61,086 nt of DNA from an uncultured Alistipes sp. (GCA_944321965.1 CALUNH010000013.1:1-61086); one strand, 5' to 3'. Shown: positions 31,813-40,065, numbered from the stretch's first letter. Made by a program: numbers and translations. The notes: generated by a model not told the origin, from the letters alone.

Positions 31813-33528
31813 CTACGAAAACAATCCGAGCAGGAGTTCCCTGTCCACCGCATTGGATTCGGCGATGCGCCGCTTGAGTTTTGATTTGAGCGAATAGACG
31901 CTGTTGAGCGACATGCCCAGCATGACGCAGATCTCCTGCGGCGAGAATCCGGCAATGACCAGCGCTGCAAAGTCGTAGTTGCGCGCGGTCCATCCGGGTA
32001 ACTGCTCGCGGAGCCGCGTAACGGCCCGGTCGCTGTAGAGGTCGGCCATCCCCACGACGTCGGCCAGCACCGCGGGGCTCAACGCCAGGTCGCGCATCTT
32101 GGCCGTCAGCCGCTCACCCTCGCCGTAAGTATAGTACGTCGCGGCAATGTCGCGCACGGCGGCCACACGCCCTTCGAGCAGGCGTTTCAAGGCCGCCTCG
32201 CGGGCATCCGACGCATCGAGCCGCGACGTGAGGCTGTCGTGCGACTCGCGGTAGGAGTCCACGAGGGCCAGCAACTCGCTCAACTGCCCGTCGCGGCGGC
32301 GCAGTTTGCGGCGGTAGCTGACCACGGCCCACCCTGCCGCCATGACGACCAGTACGGCCGCCAGCGCCGCGATCCATGCCCGATAGCGGAGCGACGCCTC
32401 GCGCAGCGCCACTTCGTTGGCCGTGCGGTAGCGGCGTTCAAGTTCGGCAACCTGCGCCCCGCGCTGCACCTCGAAAAGCGAATCCTTCACCGAGACATAC
32501 TGCCGCATGTAGTCGTAGGCCCGGGCATCGTCGCCCCGGTCGTGGTAGATTCCCGCCGCCAGGTCGAACAGCCCGACGCTCCCCTGATGGTACGTATCCC
32601 GGCAGTCGAGCGACATTTCTATGTAGTAGCGGGCCGAATCGAGCTGCCCGTCCTGCTGGAAGATGATCGCCGAGGCAACGTCGTAGAACGACCGCCCGGT
32701 ATCTTCCGAGGCGGCTGTTCCGTAGGAGAGGGGCGCCCGGCGGATCACGTCGAGATCGATGCTGTCGCGTGCGGCCAGCAGTTGTGCGGGCGTCCAGTCT
32801 CCGAGGTAGGTGTGGAACACGAGGTTTTGCAGCCGGATCTGCTGGGCGAAATAACGGAACGGGATCGTATCGGCCGCCTCGACCAGCGGCTCCAGCGTCT
32901 TTACGGCCTGTTCGTAATCCCCGTTGGCACAATACGATGAGGCCAGCATGAAACGGCTGTAACCCTCCTGTTCCGTGTTGCCGTTGGCACGGGCCGCTTC
33001 GACCGCCTTCGCAAAGGGCTCCACGGCGTCGTATCCCTGCTCGAAATAGAGCAGTCCCAACGTATGGTAAACGGCGACGAGCAGCGTCTCGGTTCTCCTC
33101 CGTAGCGAATTGTCAAGCCGTTTTGCGGCAAGGGCCTTTTCGGCCAGGATCGCCGACTGGGTGTAGCCCCGGATTCCCTCCTCCAGATTGCCCGTCTTGA
33201 CGTGTGCCTGGGCGTAGGTGTACCACGCTGCGGCCCGCTCGCTGTCCGAACCGTGGCGGTCGTAGTAGCGCATACCCCGGTCGAGAGCCTGTTTGCCGGA
33301 GAGCGTATCTCCCGAGGAGACCTCGGCCAGCCCCAGCAGCAGCGACCACCGGGCCCGGTCGTTGCGGCTCATCCGTTCCGTATCCATTGCCCGCAACAGA
33401 CGCCGGGCGCTGTCGGGATGCTCCACGGCCAGGAAGCCGTCGACTGCGGTGCGGGGCTCTCCGGGTTCCGCACACCCCGCCGCGACCAGAGCGCAAACGC
33501 CTGAAAATATGATTGCCAGCCGTTTCAT
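31813..33528 (-). CDS. Membrane TPR protein with C-terminal helix-turn-helix (one-component regulator)
   Basis: This 571-residue protein starts with a signal or lipobox-like segment (LVAAGC, about residue 19). TPR-like helices run over about 30-350 (AERAAAWYTYAQAHVKTGNL, LLVAVYHTLGLLYFEQGYDA). One transmembrane segment lies at about 382-405, then a coiled coil and a LuxR/GerE-like helix-turn-helix at about 520-552 (GFSPQEICVMLGMSLNSVYS). The likely topology is an external TPR sensor and a cytoplasmic DNA-binding domain, a common Bacteroidetes type. I chose the ATG at 33528, which overlaps the DUF2284 stop by 4 nt (ATGA); the longer frame reads through that gene. The ligand is unknown. A similar protein is at 35843-37537. 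Confidence 0.82.
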   Translation of the reverse strand: MKRLAIIFSGVCALVAAGCAEPGEPRTAVDGFLAVEHPDSARRLLRAMDTERMSRNDRARWSLLLGLAEVSSGDTLSGKQALDRGMRYYDRHGSDSERAAAWYTYAQAHVKTGNLEEGIRGYTQSAILAEKALAAKRLDNSLRRRTETLLVAVYHTLGLLYFEQGYDAVEPFAKAVEAARANGNTEQEGYSRFMLASSYCANGDYEQAVKTLEPLVEAADTIPFRYFAQQIRLQNLVFHTYLGDWTPAQLLAARDSIDLDVIRRAPLSYGTAASEDTGRSFYDVASAIIFQQDGQLDSARYYIEMSLDCRDTYHQGSVGLFDLAAGIYHDRGDDARAYDYMRQYVSVKDSLFEVQRGAQVAELERRYRTANEVALREASLRYRAWIAALAAVLVVMAAGWAVVSYRRKLRRRDGQLSELLALVDSYRESHDSLTSRLDASDAREAALKRLLEGRVAAVRDIAATYYTYGEGERLTAKMRDLALSPAVLADVVGMADLYSDRAVTRLREQLPGWTARNYDFAALVIAGFSPQEICVMLGMSLNSVYSLKSKLKRRIAESNAVDRELLLGLFS

Positions 33529-34097
33529 TCTTCCCAGTCGATGTATTCGGTGTTGTGGAAAAAGCCGCTTACGAGCATCAGGTATTCGGGGATCCGTCCG
33601 TCGCGGCTCCACAGCAGCGGGATTCCGAACAGCTCCCCGGTCGTGCGGCAGAGGTCGAAACCGCAGGCTTCGAGCGAGGGTCTCACCCACTCCGGATGTC
33701 GGCACGGAGTCCCTGCGGGCCTGGAGCAACTCCCCTCCGGACAGTAGAGACACGTTCCGGCATAGGCGAAGGCCCGGCCTCCGTAGCGGCGTTCCAACTC
33801 CAGCAGGCGGCGTTCATGCCGCACCCGTTCGGGTCGGAAGAGCCGTCCGGCTTCGGTAAAGGGGATTCCGGTTTGTGAGGGTGTTATTTTCGTAGCGATG
33901 ATCAAAGCCGTTCGGTAGCCTGCGAGGTAGTCGTCCATGTCGAATCCGAAGGGCGGGCAGGCCCAGCTTTTTCCGTAATTCGGGCAGGCCCGGCAGCAGG
34001 CGGCAAAGCGCTCCGCATCGCGGAAACGGGCGATGTAGTCGGCAGCGGGCAGTGAAACGGTAAAATCCCGGGCCGTATGGTCGGACGGGCGGTTCAT
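33525..34097 (-). CDS. DUF2284 predicted metal-binding protein
   Basis: This 190-residue cytoplasmic protein carries the Cys-rich DUF2284 signature: CCRACPNYGKSWACPPFGFD near residues 35-53 and CLYCPEGSCSRPAGTPCRHP near 116-135. The Cys sets suggest metal or iron-sulfur binding; no reaction is known to me. It is translationally coupled (4-nt overlap) to the membrane regulator downstream, an association worth noting. The ATG at 34097 is almost at the predicted transcription start, so the mRNA may be leaderless. Confidence 0.85.
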   Translation of the reverse strand: MNRPSDHTARDFTVSLPAADYIARFRDAERFAACCRACPNYGKSWACPPFGFDMDDYLAGYRTALIIATKITPSQTGIPFTEAGRLFRPERVRHERRLLELERRYGGRAFAYAGTCLYCPEGSCSRPAGTPCRHPEWVRPSLEACGFDLCRTTGELFGIPLLWSRDGRIPEYLMLVSGFFHNTEYIDWEE

Positions 34098-34101
34098 GCG
34101 G

Positions 34102-34109
34102 TAAAGATA
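34102..34109 (-). promoter_or_regulatory. -7 element for the DUF2284 gene
   Basis: TATCTTTA on the - strand ends 5 nt before the start codon at 34097. It matches TAnnTTTG except at its last base. Normal spacing would place the first transcribed base at or within the ATG. Confidence 0.4.
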
Positions 34110-34607
34110 CGAAAAGGTGTGGGTAAAACGGCATGTCCGCCTGCGATTTTTCCGCGCCTCTTCCGAGTCGTGGCCTTTTCGAACCGGCCGTTTCTCCTCT
34201 TCGGAATATCTTGCGCGGGGGCCGGAGGCCCTTCGGGCCGCATTGTGGCGGCATTATCGTGCCGATCTCGGGAATCCCGTCCTGGCGATCACGCGCAGCA
34301 GGGCGAGCAGCAGCAGGAAAAGCATGTGTCGACGGTGATTTTCGGGTTTTCCGGTCCGGAACGCGGATTGCGGCCCGGGAAACGGGCCTTGGCGCACTGT
34401 GCCGAAGAGGGGTCCGTGAGACAAGCACTGCCGGGGATGAAACCGGATCGTAGAAAAAAATACCTTCGGGTTTTGAGGTCGCACGTCGGCCTTTGTCGGC
34501 AAAGTCCCACACGTTTTACCGCCGACTGGCGGCTCTCTCTCTCTTCGATTTTGACAAATCGGCCCGAGCGACCTCACCTGAAGGTATTGAACAGTTTCCG
34601 TTACGGC
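34110..34607. other. Gene-poor intergenic stretch of about 500 bp
   Basis: No gene is supported. Short leftward frames (for example 34289-34510, ending in a Cys-rich tail CFSCCCSPCCA) lack a recognisable family, promoter or composition signal. No clear terminator or repeat was seen either. Confidence 0.5.
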
Positions 34608-35663
34608 TTACTCCGAGATTCTGATTTTCACCTCGGTATAGCGGGCTCCGGAACGGATGGTGAAACGATACTCTTTTCCGGCCGCCGCTGCGGGATCCGT
34701 GATTCCAGCCGTCACGTGGTCTGCGGCGTAACTGAAGCGCAGGACGGCATCCTCCTGGGCGGCGCATTCTGTATCCGTGAACTTTGCCGGGAGCGGGATC
34801 GTCACGGTGCGCTCACCTGCGAGTTTCACGTCGAAGACCTTACCCCACTCCGGGAGTCCGTCCCCCGCGAGTTTCTGCACCGCATAGCGGATTTTGGCCC
34901 CGACGATCTTTTCGTCCCGGGCGATCCACTCCGTCACATGGATCGTTGCATATTCGGACGCCACGGCCATTGCCCATTTCTCCGAGGGGAATTCCATCAG
35001 CGAGATATCCTTGCAGACGAAGTAACCATGCTGGAGCTGAGCGGGGATTTTGTCCCTGAAAGCGTCGAGTTTCAGCACATCCAGGGCCTCCAGCCCGGCA
35101 ACGGCGCCTGCGTCGACGAACGAATAACGGTCGGCACCGACGAAATTGTGTTCGGCATCGAGATAGACGGCATTACCGAAGAGCGTGTGACCGTTATTCT
35201 CGTCGAACAGGTCGAGGAGCGTTCCGACGGCTCCTTCCGGCGCTGCGGGGGTACGGTCCAGGGTGAATTCGATCCGTACCTGTTCACCGGCCCGGACCGT
35301 GCGTCCGACGGTCCAGATGCGGTAGTTGTCGGGATCGGTCTCTTCGCGGATGACGAAGGTCACCTGGCGGTTCCCGGCCGAGAACCACTCCTGGTAAGGG
35401 AGTCGGAAGCTGACCGTACCGTCCGGGAGGGTGAGTGTAAATCCTTTCGGTTCGGTATTGCGGTCCTTCTGGAATTTTTCGTATCCGGCTTCGTCGTATA
35501 TGAGGATGGGGACGCCGCCCTGGGGGTTTCCTTTTTCGTCGACCACGCTGATGCGGGCTACGGCATCCTTTTCATTGGGTTCGGATCCTTTTTTGTCGCA
35601 GGCCGTGAAAAGCAGTATGCCGGCTAAAAGAGTGATCAGGATGGTGATGATGTTTTTGCGCAT
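34608..35663 (-). CDS. Uncharacterised lipoprotein
   Basis: This 351-residue lipoprotein (lipobox LLFTAC) is anchored to the outer membrane. A first beta-rich domain (about 30-140) starts ARISVVDEKGNPQGGVPILI, like a carboxypeptidase-regulatory or Ig-type fold. The rest (about 150-351) has segments such as GHTLFGNAVYLDAEHNFVGA, TIHVTEWIARDEKIVGAKIR and a final beta domain EYRFTIRSGARYTEVKIRIS. I do not recognise a characterised family. It is a single-gene unit with its own promoter. The real start is the ATG at 35663; the upstream in-frame extension crosses the promoter. Confidence 0.7.
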   Translation of the reverse strand: MRKNIITILITLLAGILLFTACDKKGSEPNEKDAVARISVVDEKGNPQGGVPILIYDEAGYEKFQKDRNTEPKGFTLTLPDGTVSFRLPYQEWFSAGNRQVTFVIREETDPDNYRIWTVGRTVRAGEQVRIEFTLDRTPAAPEGAVGTLLDLFDENNGHTLFGNAVYLDAEHNFVGADRYSFVDAGAVAGLEALDVLKLDAFRDKIPAQLQHGYFVCKDISLMEFPSEKWAMAVASEYATIHVTEWIARDEKIVGAKIRYAVQKLAGDGLPEWGKVFDVKLAGERTVTIPLPAKFTDTECAAQEDAVLRFSYAADHVTAGITDPAAAAGKEYRFTIRSGARYTEVKIRISE

Positions 35664-35727
35664 GTCTTTTCGGTTTTGGTGTTGTGATTCCTGAAACCCG
35701 GGGATCGAACCCTCGGGTTTTCGGATG

Positions 35728-35735
35728 CAAAAGTA
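35728..35735 (-). promoter_or_regulatory. -7 element for the uncharacterised lipoprotein gene
   Basis: TACTTTTG on the - strand is a full TAnnTTTG match. The start site would be near 35721, a leader of about 58 nt. Confidence 0.5.
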
Positions 35736-35842
35736 GCGGATCCGCTGCGTTTCCGAGTTGCGCAACGGATCCTGCAATCTAACACCTTTCAAAAAACGGC
35801 GCTGAGAATCAATAATTTGGTATTGTGCCTCCGGTCGAGAAT

Positions 35843-37537
35843 CTAACACCCCTCTGACACGGGTCCGAGCAGGGCCAGAAACAGCTCCCGATCGGGGGCA
35901 TCGGAGGCTTTGATGCGCGATTTCAACCTCGATTTGCGGGCGTAGACATTGGCGACGCTCTCCTCCATGAAGAGGCTGATGACCTGCGGCGAGAACCCTC
36001 CGAAGATGTAGCACAGCAGGCGCACGTCGGCCTCCTTCATTTTGGGGAAGTTGCGGCGGAGTTTCTGCATCACCTCGTCGTGAGCCATGTCGACGATCTG
36101 CTCCAGTTCCCGGAGCATCTCTCCGTTTTCGGCAAAACCCTCGATCAGCCGTTTCACCTCGCGGGTCATGGCCGCCTGTCCGGCCACGGTGTTTTCGCGT
36201 TCGTAGAGTGTCTTGCCGAGGCGGTCCACGATGTCGAAGCGCGAGGCGATGAGTCCTTTCATCCGGGCTTCGGCGAGATCTCTCTGTGCGAGGTTGCGGG
36301 AGAGGTTCCGGTACTCGGCCTCGGCTTCGCGGATGAGCAGCAGGTAGCGTTCGTTGCGTTCCTTGTGAATCCTCATGCGCTGCCGGACGAGGAGCCCGGC
36401 GATTCCGAGCAGCAGCAGCAATGTTCCCGCGACGACACGTTCCCAGGTCCTGCGGATCTGCATCCGGAAGTCGGCAAAGGCCGTACGTTCGCGGAAATAC
36501 TCCTTTTCGATCATTCCGGCGGAGATTTGCAGGGCCGACCGTGTGAGCGAATCGTTCAGGAAGATGAATCGGTCGATTTTGCGTGCCGCCTCCCGGTAGT
36601 TTCCCGCACGGGCTTCGACCCGGTATGCGGTGTATTCGAGCATGGGCCGCATGTCGTCATCGGCTCCGGCCTTTTCTGCGAGCCGGAGGTAATATCGGGC
36701 GCTGTCGGGTCTGTTGCGGAAGAGTTGCGTCTGGGCCAGTGTACAGTGTCCTGCGGCGGTGGTGTCGTTGCGGACGGCGTGTTCGATGCGTTGCCGCAGG
36801 TCGTCCGGGATCCGTTCGTTTTCCGTGACGGTGTAGAGGGTGGCCAGGAGTCCGAGGCTCCGCCGCACGAGGGTATCGTCATGGAGGTCGTCGGCCAGTT
36901 CGAGGGCCATCGAGCCGTCGCGGCGAGCGCGTCCCAGATCGCGCATCCGCAGTGCCGAGACGCTCATGCCGAGCAGGGCTTCGGCGGTCTGGCGGGGGTT
37001 CTCCGAGCGCATGAAGAGGTCGCGGGCCTCCCTGTAATAGCGGTATGCGGTCACGAAATTCAGTTCGGCGCGGTATACGCCTCCGATTCGGAGATAGAGC
37101 AGCCCGAGGTAATAGGGTTCGTCGATCGTGCGGAGCTGCTCCTCGACTTCGAGGAACATGCGCAGGGCCCCGGGTTTGTCTCCCTGCCGCAGACGGCTCC
37201 GCCCCTGGTAGTAGCGGGTTTTGCAGATGCCGCGGATTTCGTTGGGGTGTTTGCTGTAATACTCCCAGGCGATGCGGAGGAGCGAGTCGTTGTTTTCGGC
37301 AATCTCGGCGCGTTCGGCGGCTTCGGCGTGGAGCAGGGCGTAACGGGCGTGCTGTGCCCGGTTTCGGAACGAGGTGTTCTCCAGGCTTTGGAGCAGGAGC
37401 AGCGCGCTGTCGGGTTTTTCAGCGACGAGGGCTTCGGCCTGGGCGAGAGTTTCTTCCGGCTGCGAGCCTGCGGAACAGGCGGCAAGCAGCCATCCGAGGA
37501 GAAGCAAAATTCCGTATATCCGTTTTTTTTTCATCAT
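35843..37537 (-). CDS. Membrane TPR lipoprotein with C-terminal helix-turn-helix
   Basis: This 564-residue protein has a signal peptide with lipobox LLAAC, TPR-like repeats over about 25-350 (LLYLRIGGVYRAELNFVTAY, EALLGMSVSALRMRDLGRAR), one transmembrane segment (about 368-386, VVAGTLLLLLGIAGLLV), a coiled coil, and a C-terminal helix-turn-helix-like region (about 500-545, CYIFGGFSPQVISLFMEESV, VYARKSRLKSRIK). It is the same architecture as 31813-33528. Such proteins are common in Bacteroides and Alistipes as orphan one-component regulators with external sensing. Its target is not apparent. I chose the first of two consecutive ATGs (37537). Confidence 0.8.
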   Translation of the reverse strand: MMKKKRIYGILLLLGWLLAACSAGSQPEETLAQAEALVAEKPDSALLLLQSLENTSFRNRAQHARYALLHAEAAERAEIAENNDSLLRIAWEYYSKHPNEIRGICKTRYYQGRSRLRQGDKPGALRMFLEVEEQLRTIDEPYYLGLLYLRIGGVYRAELNFVTAYRYYREARDLFMRSENPRQTAEALLGMSVSALRMRDLGRARRDGSMALELADDLHDDTLVRRSLGLLATLYTVTENERIPDDLRQRIEHAVRNDTTAAGHCTLAQTQLFRNRPDSARYYLRLAEKAGADDDMRPMLEYTAYRVEARAGNYREAARKIDRFIFLNDSLTRSALQISAGMIEKEYFRERTAFADFRMQIRRTWERVVAGTLLLLLGIAGLLVRQRMRIHKERNERYLLLIREAEAEYRNLSRNLAQRDLAEARMKGLIASRFDIVDRLGKTLYERENTVAGQAAMTREVKRLIEGFAENGEMLRELEQIVDMAHDEVMQKLRRNFPKMKEADVRLLCYIFGGFSPQVISLFMEESVANVYARKSRLKSRIKASDAPDRELFLALLGPVSEGC

Positions 37538-37672
37538 CTTGTCGGGGGCAATCGTGTGTCCGAAGATACGAAATTGCCGTGAAGTGTGCAAATCGGGCTT
37601 TTCGGGCGGGCCTGTCAAACGGCCTCTCAGGGTGCTGGGAGGCCGATCGGGTGATATTTTCCGACTTTGGGG

Positions 37673-37703
37673 TTTGTTTTTCGGGTATTAAGCGTTATCT
37701 TTG
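37673..37703 (+). promoter_or_regulatory. Promoter for the cobalamin-riboswitch transcript
   Basis: TTTG at 37673-37676 and TATCTTTG at 37696-37703 are 19 nt apart, a full match to the Bacteroidetes consensus. The start site would be near 37710, exactly where the riboswitch begins. Confidence 0.75.
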
Positions 37704-37710
37704 CCCCGGA

Positions 37711-37877
37711 TTTGGTTTCCAACTCCCCGTGCGGGGAGGGAATGAAAAGGGAATCGGGTGCAAGTCCCGAACAGTCCCGCTGCTGTGAAACTCCGCAGAC
37801 GTTCCGAGTATCTCGGCCACTGATCCTCCGGGATCGGGAAGGCTTCGGAACGGGAGCCAGTCAGAAGACCTGCCAAG
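37711..37877 (+). promoter_or_regulatory. Cobalamin (B12) riboswitch
   Basis: The hallmarks of an adenosylcobalamin-class aptamer appear in order. They are GGTTTCC at the 5' end, GGGAATCGGGTGCAAGTCCC, the core GTCCCGCTGCTGTGAAACTC, and GAGCCAGTCAGAAGACCTGC at the 3' end, closing the P1 region. It lies in the leader of the gene at 38136 and would turn expression down when B12 is plentiful. The 258 nt between the aptamer and the start codon contain no clear terminator, so the switch may act on translation or through a less obvious structure. Confidence 0.93.
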
Positions 37878-38135
37878 TCGATTCGATACCGTTGTGCCCC
37901 GGGGGATGGGCATCCGGTTTCGGGCCTGAACGAACCTTTGGAAATGAGAGACGATGCCGGTTTTCGGGGTCGCAGGGTGCCGATTATGGATTTTTCGGGA
38001 CTTTCGTGCGAAGCCGGGCCGGTGAATGGATAACCCGGAAAGATTGGGTGGAGGAGTGGTGCCGCAGCCGCTGCACGGACCTCGATTCGCCGTCTGAGGA
38101 GCCCCTGCCCGCCTTTCCACAAAAAACAGAAAACG

Positions 38136-38504
38136 ATGAATATTCTTTTATACGGAGTTCCGGCCGAAATTGCCGACCGCATTGCGGGGCGTTATTCCCT
38201 GAAACTGACTTCGACGCTGGTTGCACCCGGGGAGCAGGCGGGTCTGCAGTTGATTCCGCCGATGAGTTCGCCGCGTCAGTTGCTGGCCTTCTACAATGCG
38301 ATGCTGGCCCGCGAATCGGAGATCGACGCGGTGATTGTCTGTGATACCGTGTCGTGCGACGCGGTCAGCACGGTGCAGTACTGTTCGCCGCAGGGGAAGT
38401 TCTTCACTGTGAGCGGTGCGGACGGCGACGAGGCGTTGGAGTACGCCATTTCCCGGATCGTGGAGACCAAACTGGGCCGGGTCTGCGCCCATGAGGGCAT
38501 CTGA
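38136..38504 (+). CDS. Unknown 122-residue protein under B12 riboswitch control
   Basis: This small soluble protein (MNILLYGVPAEIADRIAGRY at its N-terminus) has no signal peptide or membrane segment. Segments such as DAVIVCDTVSCDAVSTVQYC and GKFFTVSGADGDEALEYAIS suggest an alternating alpha/beta fold. Four Cys residues lie between about residues 68 and 118. I recognise no family. It is the only gene between the riboswitch and a hairpin at 38553, so it seems to be the switch's sole target. Plausible roles are cobalamin or cobalt handling, or a B12-independent substitute function, but nothing in the sequence decides this. Confidence 0.6.
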   Translation: MNILLYGVPAEIADRIAGRYSLKLTSTLVAPGEQAGLQLIPPMSSPRQLLAFYNAMLARESEIDAVIVCDTVSCDAVSTVQYCSPQGKFFTVSGADGDEALEYAISRIVETKLGRVCAHEGI

Positions 38505-38552
38505 CTCCGGTGCACGGTTCTTTTTCCGAAGACTTCGGACTTTCACTCATGC

Positions 38553-38588
38553 AGAAAGCGCTGCGGGATCACTTCCGCAGCGCTTTCT
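38553..38588 (+). terminator. Terminator between convergent genes
   Basis: AGAAAGCGCTGCGG (38553-38566) pairs perfectly with CCGCAGCGCTTTCT (38575-38588) around an 8-nt loop. T and A runs are inside the stem, so it could serve both the B12-regulated gene and the opposing gene. Confidence 0.7.
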
Positions 38589-38642
38589 ATTCGGTTGCCG
38601 CCCTAAGTGCCGCCCTAAGCAAGGCGATTCTGCCGAACCTGG

Positions 38643-39149
38643 TTATTTGAGGTGTTTGATGAGGAGATATCCCCCGACGATTTGCAGGAGCATTCCGGGG
38701 ATTCCGATGCGGAAATCCTGCAGGGCGACGGCGAGGCTTCCGGAGAGAGCCCATTCGACGGCCGATCCGAGGAGCTGGTAGAAGAGCACCACGCCGAGGA
38801 GGAGCATCAGCGAGACGTTGCGGAAGCGGCGGGCGGTGAATCCTGCGGCAGCGGCCAGCAGGATGGATTTTGTAAGGATGGCCGGGAGCGCAGCGGCTGC
38901 GGGCATGGCGAAGAGTGCCGAGTTGATGAGGGGCGATGCCACGGCCGTCAGCAGCCCGACTTTCCAACCGTACTTGTAGGCGGCGACGAGCGTGAAGAAG
39001 TAGATCGGCAGAAGCATCGGGCCGCCGGCCGGCACGAGGTGGCACAATTGCGGCAGGGCGATGTTCCCGGCGATGAAGAGGGCTGCGACCCCATAGGTTC
39101 TGGCCTGCTTGTATTCCAGCGAATAGAGTGAAACGGACTTGGTTGCCAT
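38643..39149 (-). CDS. ECF-transporter S-component-like membrane protein
   Basis: This 168-residue protein has about six hydrophobic helices (YGVAALFIAGNIALPQLCHL, PMLLPIYFFTLVAAYKYGWK, LLTAVASPLINSALFAM, AILTKSILLAAAAGFTARRF, VSLMLLLGVVLFYQLLGSAV, GIPGMLLQIVGGYLLI). Size and helix count fit the substrate-binding S component of energy-coupling-factor vitamin transporters. The substrate is unknown, and no ATPase or T-component genes are in the window. I chose the ATG at 39149 (MATKSVSLYS). It follows the DUF1893 gene by 11 nt in one operon. Confidence 0.6.
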   Translation of the reverse strand: MATKSVSLYSLEYKQARTYGVAALFIAGNIALPQLCHLVPAGGPMLLPIYFFTLVAAYKYGWKVGLLTAVASPLINSALFAMPAAAALPAILTKSILLAAAAGFTARRFRNVSLMLLLGVVLFYQLLGSAVEWALSGSLAVALQDFRIGIPGMLLQIVGGYLLIKHLK

Positions 39150-39160
39150 ATTTATATCAA

Positions 39161-39682
39161 TTAAAGATTCAAGTCGATTCCGTTGTGTGGAGCCTCTTTT
39201 CCGGCTCCTTGCCGTCCTGTTGTTTTTTCGTGTTGTCGTTCCGGTTGCCGGGCCTTCATCCGGCGGACGAACTCCCCGATGCGGGGCAGGCACTCCTCCG
39301 GAGTCCGGGCATCGGCGCAGAGACTCTCCACGGGGCAGATCCCGTCACCGGCACGGTTGATGATGTTCCGGACGAGGCGTTCGTACTCCACGGGGATTCC
39401 GGCCCCATCGAGCAGTTCGAGGGCCGGGCGGCTCAGCACCCGGGCATAGACGCCCCGCACGCCTCCGGCCGCCATCAGCGCCGCGGCACCCTTCCCGACG
39501 ACCTTGTCGGCGATGAAGCCTCCGCGCAACAGCGCGGGCTCCTCGTGCAGCAGCTGCCAAAGGTCGCTCACACCCCGCTGGTGGAACGACCGCATCGTCT
39601 CACCGTTGCGGATGACGCACGAACACCCCTCGGCGAGGAGGCATTCGACGGCCTGTCGATCGGGATTTGTCTCTGCAGTCAT
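39161..39682 (-). CDS. DUF1893 domain protein
   Basis: This 173-residue cytoplasmic protein matches the DUF1893 pattern: LLAEGCSCVIRNGETMRSFH, GGFIADKVVGKGAAALMAAG, GVYARVLSRPALELLDGAGI and GICPVESLCADARTPEECLP. The fold is related to deaminases, but the function of the family is unknown to me. The C-terminal 30 residues are charged and probably disordered. It is followed at 11 nt by the S-component-like gene, a pairing that suggests a shared small-molecule role. Confidence 0.75.
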   Translation of the reverse strand: MTAETNPDRQAVECLLAEGCSCVIRNGETMRSFHQRGVSDLWQLLHEEPALLRGGFIADKVVGKGAAALMAAGGVRGVYARVLSRPALELLDGAGIPVEYERLVRNIINRAGDGICPVESLCADARTPEECLPRIGEFVRRMKARQPERQHEKTTGRQGAGKEAPHNGIDLNL

Positions 39683-39726
39683 CGCTATTCCGTTTGTGTG
39701 GCTGGACTTTGTCCGGGTTGCGGATA

Positions 39727-39734
39727 CAAAGATA
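39727..39734 (-). promoter_or_regulatory. -7 element for the DUF1893 operon
   Basis: TATCTTTG on the - strand is an exact TAnnTTTG match. The start site would be near 39720, a leader of about 38 nt before the ATG at 39682. Confidence 0.6.
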
Positions 39735-39799
39735 ATCCGAAAACGGGAATTTCCGTACAGCCGGATTCCGGATTTTGTTACCGATTTTCCGGTTGGATG

Positions 39800-39840
39800 A
39801 AAAAATCCCCGCCGGATTCTCGGATCGGCGGGGATTTTTT
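39800..39840 (-). terminator. Terminator after the repeat array
   Basis: Fifteen bases (39800-39814) pair with 39826-39840 around an 11-nt loop. A runs flank one side and T runs the other, so it can work on both strands. It would end leftward transcripts from the S1/P1 nuclease gene after they cross the 39883-40065 array. Confidence 0.85.
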
Positions 39841-39845
39841 GTTTC

Positions 39846-40065
39846 GGGTGTGTCCCGGGGCTGTTTTGGACTGTTCCGGGGGGCTTCAGGCGTTCCGGGG
39901 TGCTTCAGACTGTCCCGGGGGTGCTTCAGATTGTTCCGGGGTGCTTCAAGTTGTCCCGGGGGTGCTTCAGGCGTTCCGGGGTGCTTCAGACTGTCCCGGG
40001 GGTGCTTCAGATTGTTCCGGGGTGCTTCAAGTTGTCCCGGGGGTGCTTCAGACTGTTCCGGGGGA
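39846..40065. repeat. Higher-order tandem repeat rich in CCGGGG
   Basis: Nine units of about 20 nt, each starting GCTTCA and ending in TTCCGGGG or TCCCGGGGG, fill 39883-40065, preceded by degenerate units from 39846. Four distinct units form an 81-bp super-unit that occurs twice (starts at 39883 and 39964), followed by a partial third. It lies just past the stop of the S1/P1 nuclease gene and before a terminator, so it should be transcribed as a 3' untranslated region. Open frames through it are low-complexity artefacts. Confidence 0.85.

Noticed and set aside
34289-34510. A small Cys-rich peptide gene (CFSCCCSPCCA tail)
   Set aside because: The Cys run comes from a GCAG/GCTGC-type repeat on the opposite strand; no start context, promoter or homology could be seen.
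34608-35663. Assignment of this lipoprotein to a specific DUF family
   Set aside because: It resembles several Bacteroidetes lipoproteins in style, but I could not match firm motifs, so I left it unnamed.
37667-38344. A 225-codon frame over the cobalamin riboswitch
   Set aside because: It spans the aptamer, and its codons are those of the conserved RNA motifs. The real gene is in another frame at 38136.
39883-40065. CRISPR array
   Set aside because: The units are about 20 nt long and directly abutting, with no unique spacers, and no cas genes are present.
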